Positions 45,994 to 54,358 of a stretch of DNA of 64,000 nucleotides are shown here, piece after piece (the first letter of the stretch is position 1; the number at the start of each line of letters is the position of its first letter). The notes beneath the pieces are model-generated. The model had not been told where the DNA came from, did no database searches, and saw only the letters and a list, made by a program, of their open reading frames with translations. This DNA is from Streptomyces antimicrobicus (GTDB lineage Bacteria > Actinomycetota > Actinomycetes > Streptomycetales > Streptomycetaceae): NCBI RefSeq assembly GCF_020532625.1, contig NZ_JAJAUY010000019.1, positions 1 through 64,000 of the forward strand. Direction: 5' to 3'. Position numbers and translations under genes: made by a program.

Positions 45994-46731
45994 ATGCTGC
46001 AGCAGTACGACACCATCGGCGAGCGCTTCGAGCCGTCCCCGACCACGGCCGCCTTCTCGGCCGCCGACACCCACACCCTGGTGGACGCGCTGGACGCGCT
46101 CGGCGGGGTCAAGGGCCTGGACGCGCTCGACCTCGCCTGCGGGTACGGCCACTGCACCCGGCTGCTGGCCCGGGCCGGGGCCCGGCGGACGGTGGGCGTG
46201 GACGCCTCCGAGGAGACGATCAGACGGGCGCGGGCCCATCCCGAGGGCTCGGAGGGCATCGAGTACGTCGTCGCGGACGCGGCCGCGCTGCCCCCGCTCG
46301 GCCCGTTCGACCTGGTCACGGCCGTCTACCTGTTCAACTACGCGCCGGACCGGGCGGCTCTGCACGCCATGTTCCGCGGCATCCGCGACAACATGCGCCC
46401 CGGCGCCCGGCTGCTGGCCATCGTCCCGAACCCGGGCGCCTTCCCGCACGTGGACTGGTCGCCGTACGGGGTGCGGATCGTCGACCGGGTCCGCGAACAG
46501 GACGCGGACGCCCCGCTGCTGCGGGCCCTGTTCCTGATCGACCCGCCCCAGCCCTTCGAGTTCCGCGAATGGCCGCACGCCGAGTACGGCGAGGCCGCGG
46601 TCGAGGCCGGCTTCACCTCGATCGGCTGGCACCCCGTCAAGACCCCGCCGCCCTGCGCCACGTGGGACGAGACGTACTGGGCGGGCTACCGCAGCTCCCC
46701 GGTCAGCACCCTGATGACCTGCGTGGCCTGA
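45994..46731 (+). CDS. Class I SAM-dependent methyltransferase
   Basis: A 245-residue methyltransferase. The SAM motif is LDLACGYGHCTRLLA at about 45-59, followed by VGVDASEETIRRAR and VVADAAALPPLGPFDLVTAVY. The first residues (MLQQYDTIGERFE) and the C-terminal EYGEAAVEAGFTSIGW are typical of small actinomycete methyltransferases of unknown acceptor. A GGAGGG site precedes the ATG. It is divergent from the PP2C regulator. Confidence 0.88.
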   Translation: MLQQYDTIGERFEPSPTTAAFSAADTHTLVDALDALGGVKGLDALDLACGYGHCTRLLARAGARRTVGVDASEETIRRARAHPEGSEGIEYVVADAAALPPLGPFDLVTAVYLFNYAPDRAALHAMFRGIRDNMRPGARLLAIVPNPGAFPHVDWSPYGVRIVDRVREQDADAPLLRALFLIDPPQPFEFREWPHAEYGEAAVEAGFTSIGWHPVKTPPPCATWDETYWAGYRSSPVSTLMTCVA

Positions 46732-46757
46732 ACCCGCCCGGCGGTGGTGCCGTATCG

Positions 46758-46787
46758 GCGGCCGGCGAGCGGGCGTCGGCCGGCCGC
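46758..46787. terminator. Bidirectional hairpin between converging genes
   Basis: GCGGCCGGC (46758-46766) and GCCGGCCGC (46779-46787) form a perfect 9-base stem with a 12-base loop. It fills the 59-base gap between the methyltransferase and esterase stops. Confidence 0.68.
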
Positions 46788-46790
46788 GCG

Positions 46791-47696
46791 TCAGCCCGCC
46801 GCCGACCGGACGATCTCCACGATCCGGTTGCGGGCCGCCCGGCCCTCGGGCACCGGCAGCAGCGGGTACCCGTGCGGCAGGCCGGGCTCCTCGTGGTAGT
46901 CGACCTCGACGCCGTCCGCGGTGGCCCGGCGCAGGAGTTCGCGGCTGTCGGTGGTGAGTACGTCCCGGGTGCCCGTGAAGACGGTGATCGGGGCGAGCCC
47001 GGCGAACGAGCCGCGCAGCGGGCTCACCCGCGGGTCGTCCGCCGTCAGGTTGCCCGCGTACAGCCGGCCGGCCTCCGCGAGCCCCGAGCGGGCCAGCAGC
47101 GGATCGGCCCGTTCGATCTCCGCCTGGTCCGGGTGGCTCACGGTCAGGTCCAGCCACGGCGAGATCAGCACGATCCGCGAGGGCCCGGCCCCGGTCCGGT
47201 CCCGCAGCCGCTGCGCCGCCGCCAGGGCCAGCCCGGCGCCGGCCGAGTCCCCGATGAGCACGGTGCCGCCGGCGCCGCCGGCCGCGATCAGGCCGCTCAG
47301 CAGGTCGGCGGCGACCGGCACCGTCCGGTCGGCGGTGCCGCGCGGAGCCAGGATGTACGCCGGGACCACGCAGCGCGCCCGCGCCCGGGTCACCAGCGTG
47401 CGCACCATCGACCAGTGCGGGCGCTCCAGCTCGTCGACGTACGTCCCGCCGTGCACGTACAGCACCCGGGCCGCCGGTTCGGCGCCGCGCGGCTGGGCGT
47501 CGTACACCGGCCACGCCCCGACGAACGTCCGCGACAGGTCCGCCACCCGCCCCAGCGAACGCGGAGGCAGGTGCGAGGCCGGACGGCGGACGCCGAGCGC
47601 CACCGTGGCCCGTACCGCCTCGGCACTCGCGAGCCGCTTGCGGCGCCCCGTCGCCATCAGCGCGGCCGACAGCGCGCGACTGCGCAGGCTCGGCAC
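46791..47696 (-). CDS. Alpha/beta hydrolase, hormone-sensitive-lipase type
   Basis: A 301-residue esterase of the alpha/beta hydrolase-3 (HSL) group. The oxyanion motif is HGG at 82-84, the nucleophile is S151 in IGDSAGAGLALA, and the acid (FTGTRDVLTTDS) and histidine (GLPHGYPLLP) follow in order. The GTG at 47696 is chosen because GGGAGGTGG lies close before it; an ATG at 47807 would add 37 low-information residues. No signal peptide is seen. The substrate is unknown, probably a short-chain ester. Confidence 0.85.
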   Translation of the reverse strand: MPSLRSRALSAALMATGRRKRLASAEAVRATVALGVRRPASHLPPRSLGRVADLSRTFVGAWPVYDAQPRGAEPAARVLYVHGGTYVDELERPHWSMVRTLVTRARARCVVPAYILAPRGTADRTVPVAADLLSGLIAAGGAGGTVLIGDSAGAGLALAAAQRLRDRTGAGPSRIVLISPWLDLTVSHPDQAEIERADPLLARSGLAEAGRLYAGNLTADDPRVSPLRGSFAGLAPITVFTGTRDVLTTDSRELLRRATADGVEVDYHEEPGLPHGYPLLPVPEGRAARNRIVEIVRSAAG

Positions 47697-47888
47697 GAAC
47701 GCCACCTCCCACTCCCCGGTCCGTCCCCCGGACCCTTGCCCTCGCTCGCCGCCGGCGCGCCGGCTCGATCGATGCCCCGGCTGCTCTCCGGGACACGGGA
47801 GGAGCATAGGCGTGAAGCTCCGCTGTCGACCCGCTTAAGAAATCCTCGATGGACTGATCAACGCCGTCTCGGCAGATTGGTCCCCGTC

Positions 47889-47924
47889 CGAACCGCCGCA
47901 CGTGCCCCCGTGCGCACGGCGTTC
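47889..47924 (+). promoter_or_regulatory. Imperfect hairpin in the tdh leader
   Basis: CGCACG (47897-47902) and CGTGCG (47909-47914) form a 6-base stem with a 6-base loop, flanked by GAAC and GTTC that could extend it with bulges. It ends about 25 bases before the tdh start. It may be an operator or an mRNA structure. Confidence 0.35.
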
Positions 47925-47947
47925 CCTCGCAAGCCTGGAGCCACCCC

Positions 47948-48976
47948 ATGAAGGCACTCGTCAAGCACAAGGCCGAGCCCGGACTGTGGCTCATGGACGT
48001 GCCGGAGCCCGAGTACGGACCCGGGGAGGTGCTCATCAAGGTGCTGCGGACCGGAATCTGCGGCACCGACCTGCACATCCGCTCGTGGGACGGCTGGGCC
48101 CAGGGCGCGGTCAAGACCCCGCTGGTGCTCGGGCACGAGTTCGTCGGGGAGGTCGCCGCGGTCGGTGCGGACGTCCGGGACATCGAGATCGGCGCGCTGG
48201 TCAGCGGCGAGGGCCACCTGGTCTGCGGCAAGTGCCGCAACTGCCTGGCCGGCCGCCGCCACCTGTGCCGCAGCACCCTGGGCCTGGGCGTGGGCCGGGA
48301 CGGCGCGTTCGCCGAGTACGTGGTCCTGCCCGCCCAGAACGTCTGGGTGCACCGCACCCAGGTGGACCTGGACGTCGCCGCGATCTTCGACCCCTTCGGC
48401 AACGCCGTGCACACCGCGCTGTCGTTCCCCCTGGTCGGCGAGGACGTGCTGATCACCGGCGCCGGCCCGATCGGGATCATGGCGGCGGCCGTCGCCCGGC
48501 ACGCCGGCGCCCGCAACGTCGTCATCACCGACGTCAGCCCCGAGCGCCTGGAGCTGGCCCGCAAGGTGGGCGCCACCTTGGCCCTCGACGTCAGCGACGC
48601 CACCATCGCCGACGCCCAGGCCCGGCTGGGGCTGCGCGAGGGCTTCGACGTGGGCCTGGAGATGTCCGGCCGCCCCGAGGCGATGCGCGACATGATCGCC
48701 AACATGACCCACGGCGGCAAGATCGCGGTGCTCGGCCTGCCCGCCGACGAGTTCCCCGTCGACTGGGCCAGGATCGTGACCTCGATGATCACCATCAAGG
48801 GCATCTACGGCCGCGAGATGTTCGAGACGTGGTACGCGATGACCGTGCTGCTGGAGGGCGGCCTCGACCTCAGCCCGGTCGTCACCGGCCGCTACTCGCA
48901 CCGCGACTTCGAGGCCGCCTTCGACGAGGCCGCCACCGCCCGCAGCGGCAAGATCATCCTGGACTGGACGGCGTAG
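47948..48976 (+). CDS. tdh: L-threonine 3-dehydrogenase
   Basis: A 342-residue zinc-dependent medium-chain dehydrogenase that oxidises L-threonine to 2-amino-3-ketobutyrate with NAD. Catalytic zinc ligands are C38 in GICGTDLHI and H63-E64 in LGHEFVGE; the structural zinc cysteines are C93, C96, C99 and C107. The Rossmann loop GAGPIG is at 171-176. Length matches E. coli Tdh (341). The product is unstable and is passed to Kbl, encoded 134 bases downstream. Confidence 0.96.
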   Translation: MKALVKHKAEPGLWLMDVPEPEYGPGEVLIKVLRTGICGTDLHIRSWDGWAQGAVKTPLVLGHEFVGEVAAVGADVRDIEIGALVSGEGHLVCGKCRNCLAGRRHLCRSTLGLGVGRDGAFAEYVVLPAQNVWVHRTQVDLDVAAIFDPFGNAVHTALSFPLVGEDVLITGAGPIGIMAAAVARHAGARNVVITDVSPERLELARKVGATLALDVSDATIADAQARLGLREGFDVGLEMSGRPEAMRDMIANMTHGGKIAVLGLPADEFPVDWARIVTSMITIKGIYGREMFETWYAMTVLLEGGLDLSPVVTGRYSHRDFEAAFDEAATARSGKIILDWTA

Positions 48977-49110
48977 CCCCGCCACCGGTCCCGTCCCGCG
49001 GCGGGCACGCGCCCGGCCCCGCGGGGGCGCACGCCCGGCCTTCGGGCGTACGTCCCGACCAGCCCCGGATGTCCGTTTCGCCCCGGACCCACAAGGAGAA
49101 AGCGAAGCCC

Positions 49111-50319
49111 ATGTTCGAGTCCGTACGCGCCGACCTGCGCAGCACCCTCGACGAGATCCGCGCGGCGGGTCTGCACAAGCCCGAGCGCGTCATCGGCACG
49201 CCGCAGAGCGCCGCCGTCAACGTCACCGCGGGCGGCGCGCCCGGCGAGGTGCTCAACTTCTGCGCCAACAACTACCTGGGTCTGGCCGACCACCCCGACG
49301 TCGTCACCGCCGCCAAGGACGCCCTGGACCGCTGGGGCTACGGCATGGCGTCCGTGCGCTTCATCTGCGGCACCCAGGAGGTCCACAAGGAGCTGGAGGC
49401 CCGGCTGTCGGCGTTCCTCGGCCAGGAGGACACGATCCTGTACTCCTCCTGCTTCGACGCCAACGGCGGTGTCTTCGAGACCCTGCTCGGCGCCGAGGAC
49501 GCGGTGATCTCCGACGCCCTCAACCACGCCTCCATCATCGACGGCATCCGCCTGTCCAAGGCCCGCCGCTTCCGCTACGCCAACCGCGACATGGCGGACC
49601 TGGAGGCCCAGCTCAAGGCCGCCGTCGAGGGCGGCGCCCGGCGCAAGCTGATCGTCACCGACGGCGTGTTCTCCATGGACGGCTACGTCGCCCCGCTGCC
49701 GGAGATCTGCGACCTCGCCGACCGCTACGACGCCATGGTCATGGTCGACGACTCGCACGCCGTCGGCTTCGTCGGCCCCGGCGGGCGCGGCACGCCGGAG
49801 CTGCACGGGGTCATGGACCGCGTCGACATCATCACCGGCACCCTCGGCAAGGCCCTCGGCGGCGCGTCCGGCGGCTACGTCGCCGCCCGCGCCGAGATCG
49901 TGGAGCTGCTGCGCCAGCGCTCGCGCCCGTACCTGTTCTCCAACTCCCTCGCCCCGGTCATCGCCGCCGCCTCCCTGAAGGTCCTCGACCTGCTGGAGTC
50001 CGCCGGCGACCTGCGCGAGCGGCTCACGGAGAACACCAAGCTGTTCCGCACGAAGATGACCGAGGCCGGCTTCGAGATCCTGCCCGGCGACCACGCCATC
50101 GCGCCCGTGATGATCGGGGACGCGGCGGAGGCGGCCCGGATGGCGGAGCTCCTGCTGGAGCGCGGCGTCTACGTCATCGGCTTCTCCTACCCGGTGGTCC
50201 CCATGGGCCAGGCCCGGATCCGGGTGCAGCTCTCGGCCGCCCACTCGACCGCGGACGTCGAGCGCGCGGTGGCGGCGTTCGTCGACGCGCGGGCCGCTCT
50301 GGGCAGCGCCTCGGCCTGA
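49111..50319 (+). CDS. kbl: Glycine C-acetyltransferase (2-amino-3-ketobutyrate CoA ligase)
   Basis: A 402-residue PLP enzyme of the alpha-oxoamine synthase family that cleaves 2-amino-3-ketobutyrate with CoA to glycine and acetyl-CoA. The PLP lysine is K247 in [23 protein letters not shown] and [14 protein letters not shown] are family signatures. AAGGAGAA lies before the ATG. With tdh it forms the main threonine-to-glycine route. The LysR gene starts 12 bases after its stop. Confidence 0.96.
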   Translation: MFESVRADLRSTLDEIRAAGLHKPERVIGTPQSAAVNVTAGGAPGEVLNFCANNYLGLADHPDVVTAAKDALDRWGYGMASVRFICGTQEVHKELEARLSAFLGQEDTILYSSCFDANGGVFETLLGAEDAVISDALNHASIIDGIRLSKARRFRYANRDMADLEAQLKAAVEGGARRKLIVTDGVFSMDGYVAPLPEICDLADRYDAMVMVDDSHAVGFVGPGGRGTPELHGVMDRVDIITGTLGKALGGASGGYVAARAEIVELLRQRSRPYLFSNSLAPVIAAASLKVLDLLESAGDLRERLTENTKLFRTKMTEAGFEILPGDHAIAPVMIGDAAEAARMAELLLERGVYVIGFSYPVVPMGQARIRVQLSAAHSTADVERAVAAFVDARAALGSASA

Positions 50320-50331
50320 GACAATGGGCGG

Positions 50332-51246
50332 GTGATCGACCCCCGCCGGCTGCGCATCCTGCGGGCCGTGGCGGACCACCGTACGGTGACCGCCGCGGCC
50401 GCAGCCCTGTACCTCACCCCGTCCGCCGTCTCCCAGCAGCTCGCCGCGCTGGAGCAGGAGACCGGGCACGCGCTGCTGACCCGCAGCGGACGGGGCGTAC
50501 GGCTGACGGCGGCCGGGGAGATCCTGCTCGGCCACGCGCACGAGGTGCTGGCGCAGCTGGAGCGGGCCGAGGCCGAACTCGCCGCGTACGCCGGCGGGGC
50601 CGCCGGCGAGGTGACGGTGGCGGCCTTCGCCACCGGTATCGCGGAGGTCCTCGCCCCGGCGATCTCCCGGCTGTCCGTGGACCACCCGGGCCTGCGGCTG
50701 CGGGTCCGGGACGCCGAGGGCGACGAGAGCCTGCCCATGCTGCTGGACGGCCGGGCCGACGTCGCGCTGGCCGTGGAGTACCGCGGCGGCCCCGGCGCCG
50801 ACGACGCCCGGTTGTCGGTCCTGCCGCTGTACGCCGAACCCTTCGACGCCGTGCTGCCCGTCGGGCACCCGCTGGCGGAGCTGCCCGAGGTCGCCCTGGC
50901 GGACCTCGCGGACAGCGAGTGGATCGGCCAGTACCCGGGCAACCCGTGCCATGACGTGACCCTGCTGGCCTGCGAACTCGCCGGGTTCCAGCCCCGCTTC
51001 GCGCACTCCTCGGACGACTTCCGGGCCGTGGCCGCGCTGGCCGGGGCCGGTGCGGGCGTGGCGCTCGTGCCCCGCTCGGCGCTGCGCGGCATGGAGCTCA
51101 AGGAGGTCCAGGTCCGCCCCGTGACCGGGCCGTCGGCCACCCGCCGCGTCTTCGCGGCCACCCGCCGCGGCGCCGAGACCCACCCCTTGATCGCCCCGGT
51201 CCTGTCGGCCTTGCGCACGGCTTCGGGGCAGCTGCGGATCCATTGA
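50332..51246 (+). CDS. LysR-family transcriptional regulator
   Basis: A 304-residue LysR-type protein. The winged HTH is at about 1-60 (TVTAAAAALYLTPSAVSQQL), followed by a substrate-binding fold (GEVTVAAFATGIAEVLAPA, then FDAVLPVGHPLAE). It starts at a GTG only 12 bases after kbl, so it is probably the third gene of the tdh-kbl transcript and likely controls threonine or glycine metabolism. This is less usual than the divergent layout common for LysR genes. Confidence 0.9.
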   Translation: MIDPRRLRILRAVADHRTVTAAAAALYLTPSAVSQQLAALEQETGHALLTRSGRGVRLTAAGEILLGHAHEVLAQLERAEAELAAYAGGAAGEVTVAAFATGIAEVLAPAISRLSVDHPGLRLRVRDAEGDESLPMLLDGRADVALAVEYRGGPGADDARLSVLPLYAEPFDAVLPVGHPLAELPEVALADLADSEWIGQYPGNPCHDVTLLACELAGFQPRFAHSSDDFRAVAALAGAGAGVALVPRSALRGMELKEVQVRPVTGPSATRRVFAATRRGAETHPLIAPVLSALRTASGQLRIH

Positions 51247-51440
51247 GCGGGGCCTGGCTCGGGGCGGCTGGGCTGAGGGCGGCCGGGCCGACGGGGAAAG
51301 CCGGGCGATCCAGCCGCCGGGCCGCCGGGTGAGCAGGGCGAGTGGGCGAGCGGCCCGCCGGGCGAGGACGCTCGGGCCGTGGGCGGCCGGCCACCGGGAA
51401 CCGGGCCGGGCCGCTGGTGCCCGGATCCCGCGGGGCGGCG
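51247..51440. repeat. GC-only low-complexity stretch between converging genes
   Basis: About 190 bases between the LysR and DeoR stops consist of irregular GGGCGGCC / CCGGGCCG / GGGCGAG-type repeats. Several overlapping stems are possible, so it may act as a terminator zone. No gene is supported. Confidence 0.5.
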
Positions 51441-52229
51441 TCAGACGCGTACGACCTCCACGCCCGCCTCCTCGAACGCCGCGGCTCCGGCGTCGCCCAG
51501 GCCCGCGTCCGTGACCAGGACGTCCACCGCGGACGTGGGGCAGATCCGCGCGAAGGCGCGGACGCCGAGCTTGCTGGAGTCCGTGGCGACGATCACGCGC
51601 CGGGCGCGTTCGCACAGCAGCCGGTTGACCGCCGCCTCGTCCTCGTGCCGCGTGGCGGCGCCGTCCGCGGCGTCGAACCCGTCCACGCCCAGGACCGCCG
51701 TGTCCACGGTGATCTGCTCCAGGACACCCTGCGCCAGCGGTCCGGTGAGCTCGAAGGACTGGGGGCGGGCCACCCCGCCCGTCAGCACGATCTTGAACTG
51801 CGGCCGCACGGCCAGCTCACCCGCGATGTTCAGCGCGTTCGTCACGACGGTCAGGGCCGGCGGCGTCAGTTCCGCCAGGTCGGCCCGGCCCGCCAGGGAC
51901 CGTGCCACCTCCGTGGTCGTCGTACCGCCCGTCAGCCCGATCACCTCGCCCGCGTCCACCAGGTCGGCAACCGCCTCGCTGATGCGCCGTTTCTCCGCGG
52001 CCCGCCGTGAGGTGCGGTAGCGCAGCGGCAGTTCGTAGCTCACGCCGTGCAGCACGGCGCCGCCGCGCGTGCGCACCAGCATCTGCTGCTCCGCGAGCTG
52101 GTCGAGGTCGCGCCGGATGGTCGCCGCGGACACCCCGAGCTCCGCCGCCGCCGGATCCACCTCCAGCCGCCCCCGCTCCACCAGCAGGGCGAGCAGCGCC
52201 TGCCACCGTGCCTCCCGCGACAGCGACAT
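51441..52229 (-). CDS. DeoR-family transcriptional repressor
   Basis: A 262-residue DeoR-type sugar-phosphate-responsive regulator. The HTH is at about 8-58 (LEVDPAAAELGVSAATIRRD, with RTRGGAVL as the family end of the DNA-binding part). The DeoR C-terminal sensor follows: IGLTGGTTTTEVAR, VTNALNIAGEL and VGVDGFDAADGAAT-like segments. GGAGGTGTCTG precedes the ATG at 52229. It is divergent from the SIS/aldolase pair and is its likely regulator, with a sugar phosphate as inducer. Confidence 0.92.
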   Translation of the reverse strand: MSLSREARWQALLALLVERGRLEVDPAAAELGVSAATIRRDLDQLAEQQMLVRTRGGAVLHGVSYELPLRYRTSRRAAEKRRISEAVADLVDAGEVIGLTGGTTTTEVARSLAGRADLAELTPPALTVVTNALNIAGELAVRPQFKIVLTGGVARPQSFELTGPLAQGVLEQITVDTAVLGVDGFDAADGAATRHEDEAAVNRLLCERARRVIVATDSSKLGVRAFARICPTSAVDVLVTDAGLGDAGAAAFEEAGVEVVRV

Positions 52230-52294
52230 GAAACAGACACCTCCGGTTCGTACGTATGGCCGTACCCCACGACACTAGCCCAGCCGATCATCGC

Positions 52295-52332
52295 GAAGGT
52301 GCTTGAAGTTGCGTGAAACAGCCCGCTACCTT
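52295..52332 (+). promoter_or_regulatory. Promoter with phased GAAG/GAAG/GAAA elements
   Basis: TTGAAG (52303-52308) and TACCTT (52327-52332) are separated by 18 bases, a good vegetative-type promoter. GAAG (52295), GAAG (52305) and GAAA (52315) recur at exact 10-base steps across the -35. Tandem GAAA-type half-sites are known for several DeoR-family repressors of sugar operons, so this is the probable operator of the adjacent repressor. Confidence 0.6.
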
Positions 52333-52404
52333 GCAGCAAAACGCACCACCCGCACCACCGCTCCGCCGCGCGCCGGCGGAGCGGGGCGCACGAGCCAGGG
52401 CATC

Positions 52405-52487
52405 GATCACAGAGCGGGCCGTCGATCGTCGTAGGGAAGGGCATGGATCGCGGTGTAGAGCGGGGATCGCGCGGCGGAGCACCGATC
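52405..52487 (+). repeat. Five phased GATC-centred motifs in the leader
   Basis: GATC cores lie at 52405, 52424, 52446, 52465 and 52484, spaced 19, 22, 19 and 19 bases. Each has the form (C/G)GATC(A/G) with partly similar flanks (GGATCGCGGTGTAGAGCGG and GGATCGCGCGGCGGAG). They lie between the promoter and the start codon and look like a degenerate 19-base direct repeat. Confidence 0.55.
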
Positions 52488-52534
52488 ACGAAGACCCACC
52501 CCCAAGAACGCACCTCATCGCACAGGGAGCGGCC

Positions 52535-53437
52535 ATGAGTCATGTCGCGTACGAGCTGAGCACACAGCCCGCGTGCTGGGAACGGGCCGCCGAGCTCGCC
52601 CCGGCCCACCGGGACGTGCTGCCGGCGCCGGGGGAGCGGACCGCCGTCGTCGGCTGCGGCACCTCGTACTACATGGCGCAGGCCGCCGCCGTCCTGCGCG
52701 AGGAGGCCGGGCACGGCGAGACCGACGCCTTCCCCGCCTCGGAGTTCCCCCGCCACCGCCGCTACGACCGGGTCGTCGCCCTGACCCGGTCCGGCACCAC
52801 CACCGAGGTCCTCGACCTGCTGGCCGCCCTCCGCGACACCGGCACCCGTACCACCGCCGTCCTCGGCGATCCCGACACCCCCGCCGTGAGCCTCGCCGAC
52901 GAGCGGGTCGTCCTCGACTTCGCCGACGAACGCTCCGTCGTGCAGACCCGGTTCGCCACCACCGCGCTCACGCTGCTGCGCGCACACGTCGGCCGCCACG
53001 GCGAGGCGGTCGTCGCGGACGGCCGTACCGCCCTGGAGGAGCCGCTGCCGCCGGCGCTGGACGGCTGCGGGCAGTTCTCCTTCCTCGGTCGCGGCTGGAG
53101 CGTCGGCCTCGCGCACGAGGCCGCCCTCAAGATGCGCGAGGCCTCGCTGTCCTGGTCGGAGTCGTACCCGGCGATGGAGTACCGGCACGGCCCCATCAGC
53201 GTCTCGGGGCCCGGCACCGCCACCTGGTCGCTCGGCGAGGCGCCCGAGGGGCTGGCCGAGCAGGTGCGGCGGACCGGCGCCCACTGGGTCGAGGGCCGGC
53301 TCGACCCGCTGGCCGAGCTCGTCCGCGTGCACCGCCTGGCCGTCGCCGTCGCGGCGCAGCAGCAGCTCGACCCGGACCGGCCGCGCCACCTGACCCGTTC
53401 GGTCGTCCTGACCGCCGGAGAGGAGGCCGTGCGATGA
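52535..53437 (+). CDS. SIS-domain sugar isomerase/deaminase (AgaS-like)
   Basis: A 300-residue protein with two SIS folds: GERTAVVGCGTSYYMAQAAA and LTRSGTTTEVLDLL in the first, FLGRGWSVGLAHEAALKMRE in the second. ESYPAMEYRHGPIS is typical of GlmS/AgaS-type phosphosugar isomerases. It lacks the glutaminase part of GlmS, so it would deaminate or isomerise an amino-sugar phosphate. Its stop overlaps the aldolase ATG as ATGA, so both are in one operon. Galactosamine-6-phosphate is a reasonable guess. Confidence 0.88.
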   Translation: MSHVAYELSTQPACWERAAELAPAHRDVLPAPGERTAVVGCGTSYYMAQAAAVLREEAGHGETDAFPASEFPRHRRYDRVVALTRSGTTTEVLDLLAALRDTGTRTTAVLGDPDTPAVSLADERVVLDFADERSVVQTRFATTALTLLRAHVGRHGEAVVADGRTALEEPLPPALDGCGQFSFLGRGWSVGLAHEAALKMREASLSWSESYPAMEYRHGPISVSGPGTATWSLGEAPEGLAEQVRRTGAHWVEGRLDPLAELVRVHRLAVAVAAQQQLDPDRPRHLTRSVVLTAGEEAVR

Positions 53438-54270
53438 CCCTGGCCGACACCGGCGGGCTCGTGCGGGACGCCGTACGCGCGGGCGGCGCCGTCGCCGCCT
53501 TCAACATCATCACCCTGGAGCACGCAGAGGCTGTGGTGGCGGGCGCGGAACAGGCCGGCGCGCCCGTGGTCCTCCAGCTCAGCGAGAACGCGGTGAAGTT
53601 CCGCGGCGGCCGGCTGCTGCCCATCGCCCGGGCCGCGCTCGCCTGCGCCGAGGCCGCCTCCGTGCCCGTCGCCCTGCACCTCGACCACGTCAAGAGCCCG
53701 GAGCTGCTGCGCCAGGCCGCCGACGCCGGCTTCGGCTCGGTGATGTACGACGCCGCGCACCTGCCCTACGCCGAGAACCTGGAGGCCACCCGGTCCGCCG
53801 CCGACTGGGCGCACGCCCACGGCCTGTGGATCGAGGCCGAACTCGGCGAGGTCGGCGGCAAGGACGGCGCCGCCCCGCTGGACCCGCACGCCCCCGGTGC
53901 CCGCACCGACCCCGACGAGGCCCGCCGGTTCGTGGCCGACTCCGGCGTCGACGCGCTCGCCGTGGCCATCGGCAGCACCCACGCGATGACCACGCGCACC
54001 GCCGCCGTGGACCACGCCCTGCTGGACCGGCTCGCCAAGGCCGTGGACGTACCGCTGGTCCTGCACGGCTCCTCCGGCCTGCCGGACGCCGAACTCGCCG
54101 CGGCCGTCGCGGGCGGCATCCGCAAGGTCAACATCGGCACCGCCCTCAACGTCGCGATGACCGAGGCCATCCGGTCCCACCTGACCCCGGCCGACCCCCG
54201 CCCGTACCTGACGGCCGCCCGCACCGCCATGGCGGCCACGGCGCTGGCCATGATCACGGCGCTGGGCTGA
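53434..54270 (+). CDS. Class II fructose/tagatose-bisphosphate aldolase
   Basis: A 278-residue zinc aldolase of the GatY/KbaY/Fba class II group. Catalytic D84 and zinc ligands H85 (HLDH), H183 (GSTHAM) and H211 (LHGSSG) are visible; GGIRKVNIGTALN is the phosphate-binding stretch. A GGAGAGGAGG site precedes the ATG. Pairing with an AgaS-like enzyme and a DeoR regulator suggests cleavage of tagatose-1,6-bisphosphate in an amino-sugar or galactitol route. Fructose-bisphosphate or a related sugar is also possible. Confidence 0.9.
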   Translation: MTLADTGGLVRDAVRAGGAVAAFNIITLEHAEAVVAGAEQAGAPVVLQLSENAVKFRGGRLLPIARAALACAEAASVPVALHLDHVKSPELLRQAADAGFGSVMYDAAHLPYAENLEATRSAADWAHAHGLWIEAELGEVGGKDGAAPLDPHAPGARTDPDEARRFVADSGVDALAVAIGSTHAMTTRTAAVDHALLDRLAKAVDVPLVLHGSSGLPDAELAAAVAGGIRKVNIGTALNVAMTEAIRSHLTPADPRPYLTAARTAMAATALAMITALG

Positions 54271-54358
54271 GCAGCCGCACGTCCCTTCCGAATTCCTGGA
54301 ACAGGTTCTACCCTGACCGCCGCCAGCGACGGACGACCGAGAGCTTCCCGGAGGGGCC

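Larger units (their letters stand above)
52230..52534. other. 305-base divergent control region (DeoR / SIS-aldolase)
   Basis: This gap holds a good plus-strand promoter (52303-52332), three GAA-core elements spaced exactly 10 bases over its -35 (52295-52318), and a downstream series of five GATC-centred motifs (52405-52487) before the ribosome site GGGAGC. The transcribed leader would be about 195 bases. No small gene is supported. Confidence 0.6.

Noticed and set aside
45762..46319. Longer N-terminus for the 778-residue PP2C protein
   Set aside because: The frame upstream runs through the opposite-strand methyltransferase gene and a 24-base tandem repeat, so it is a shadow.
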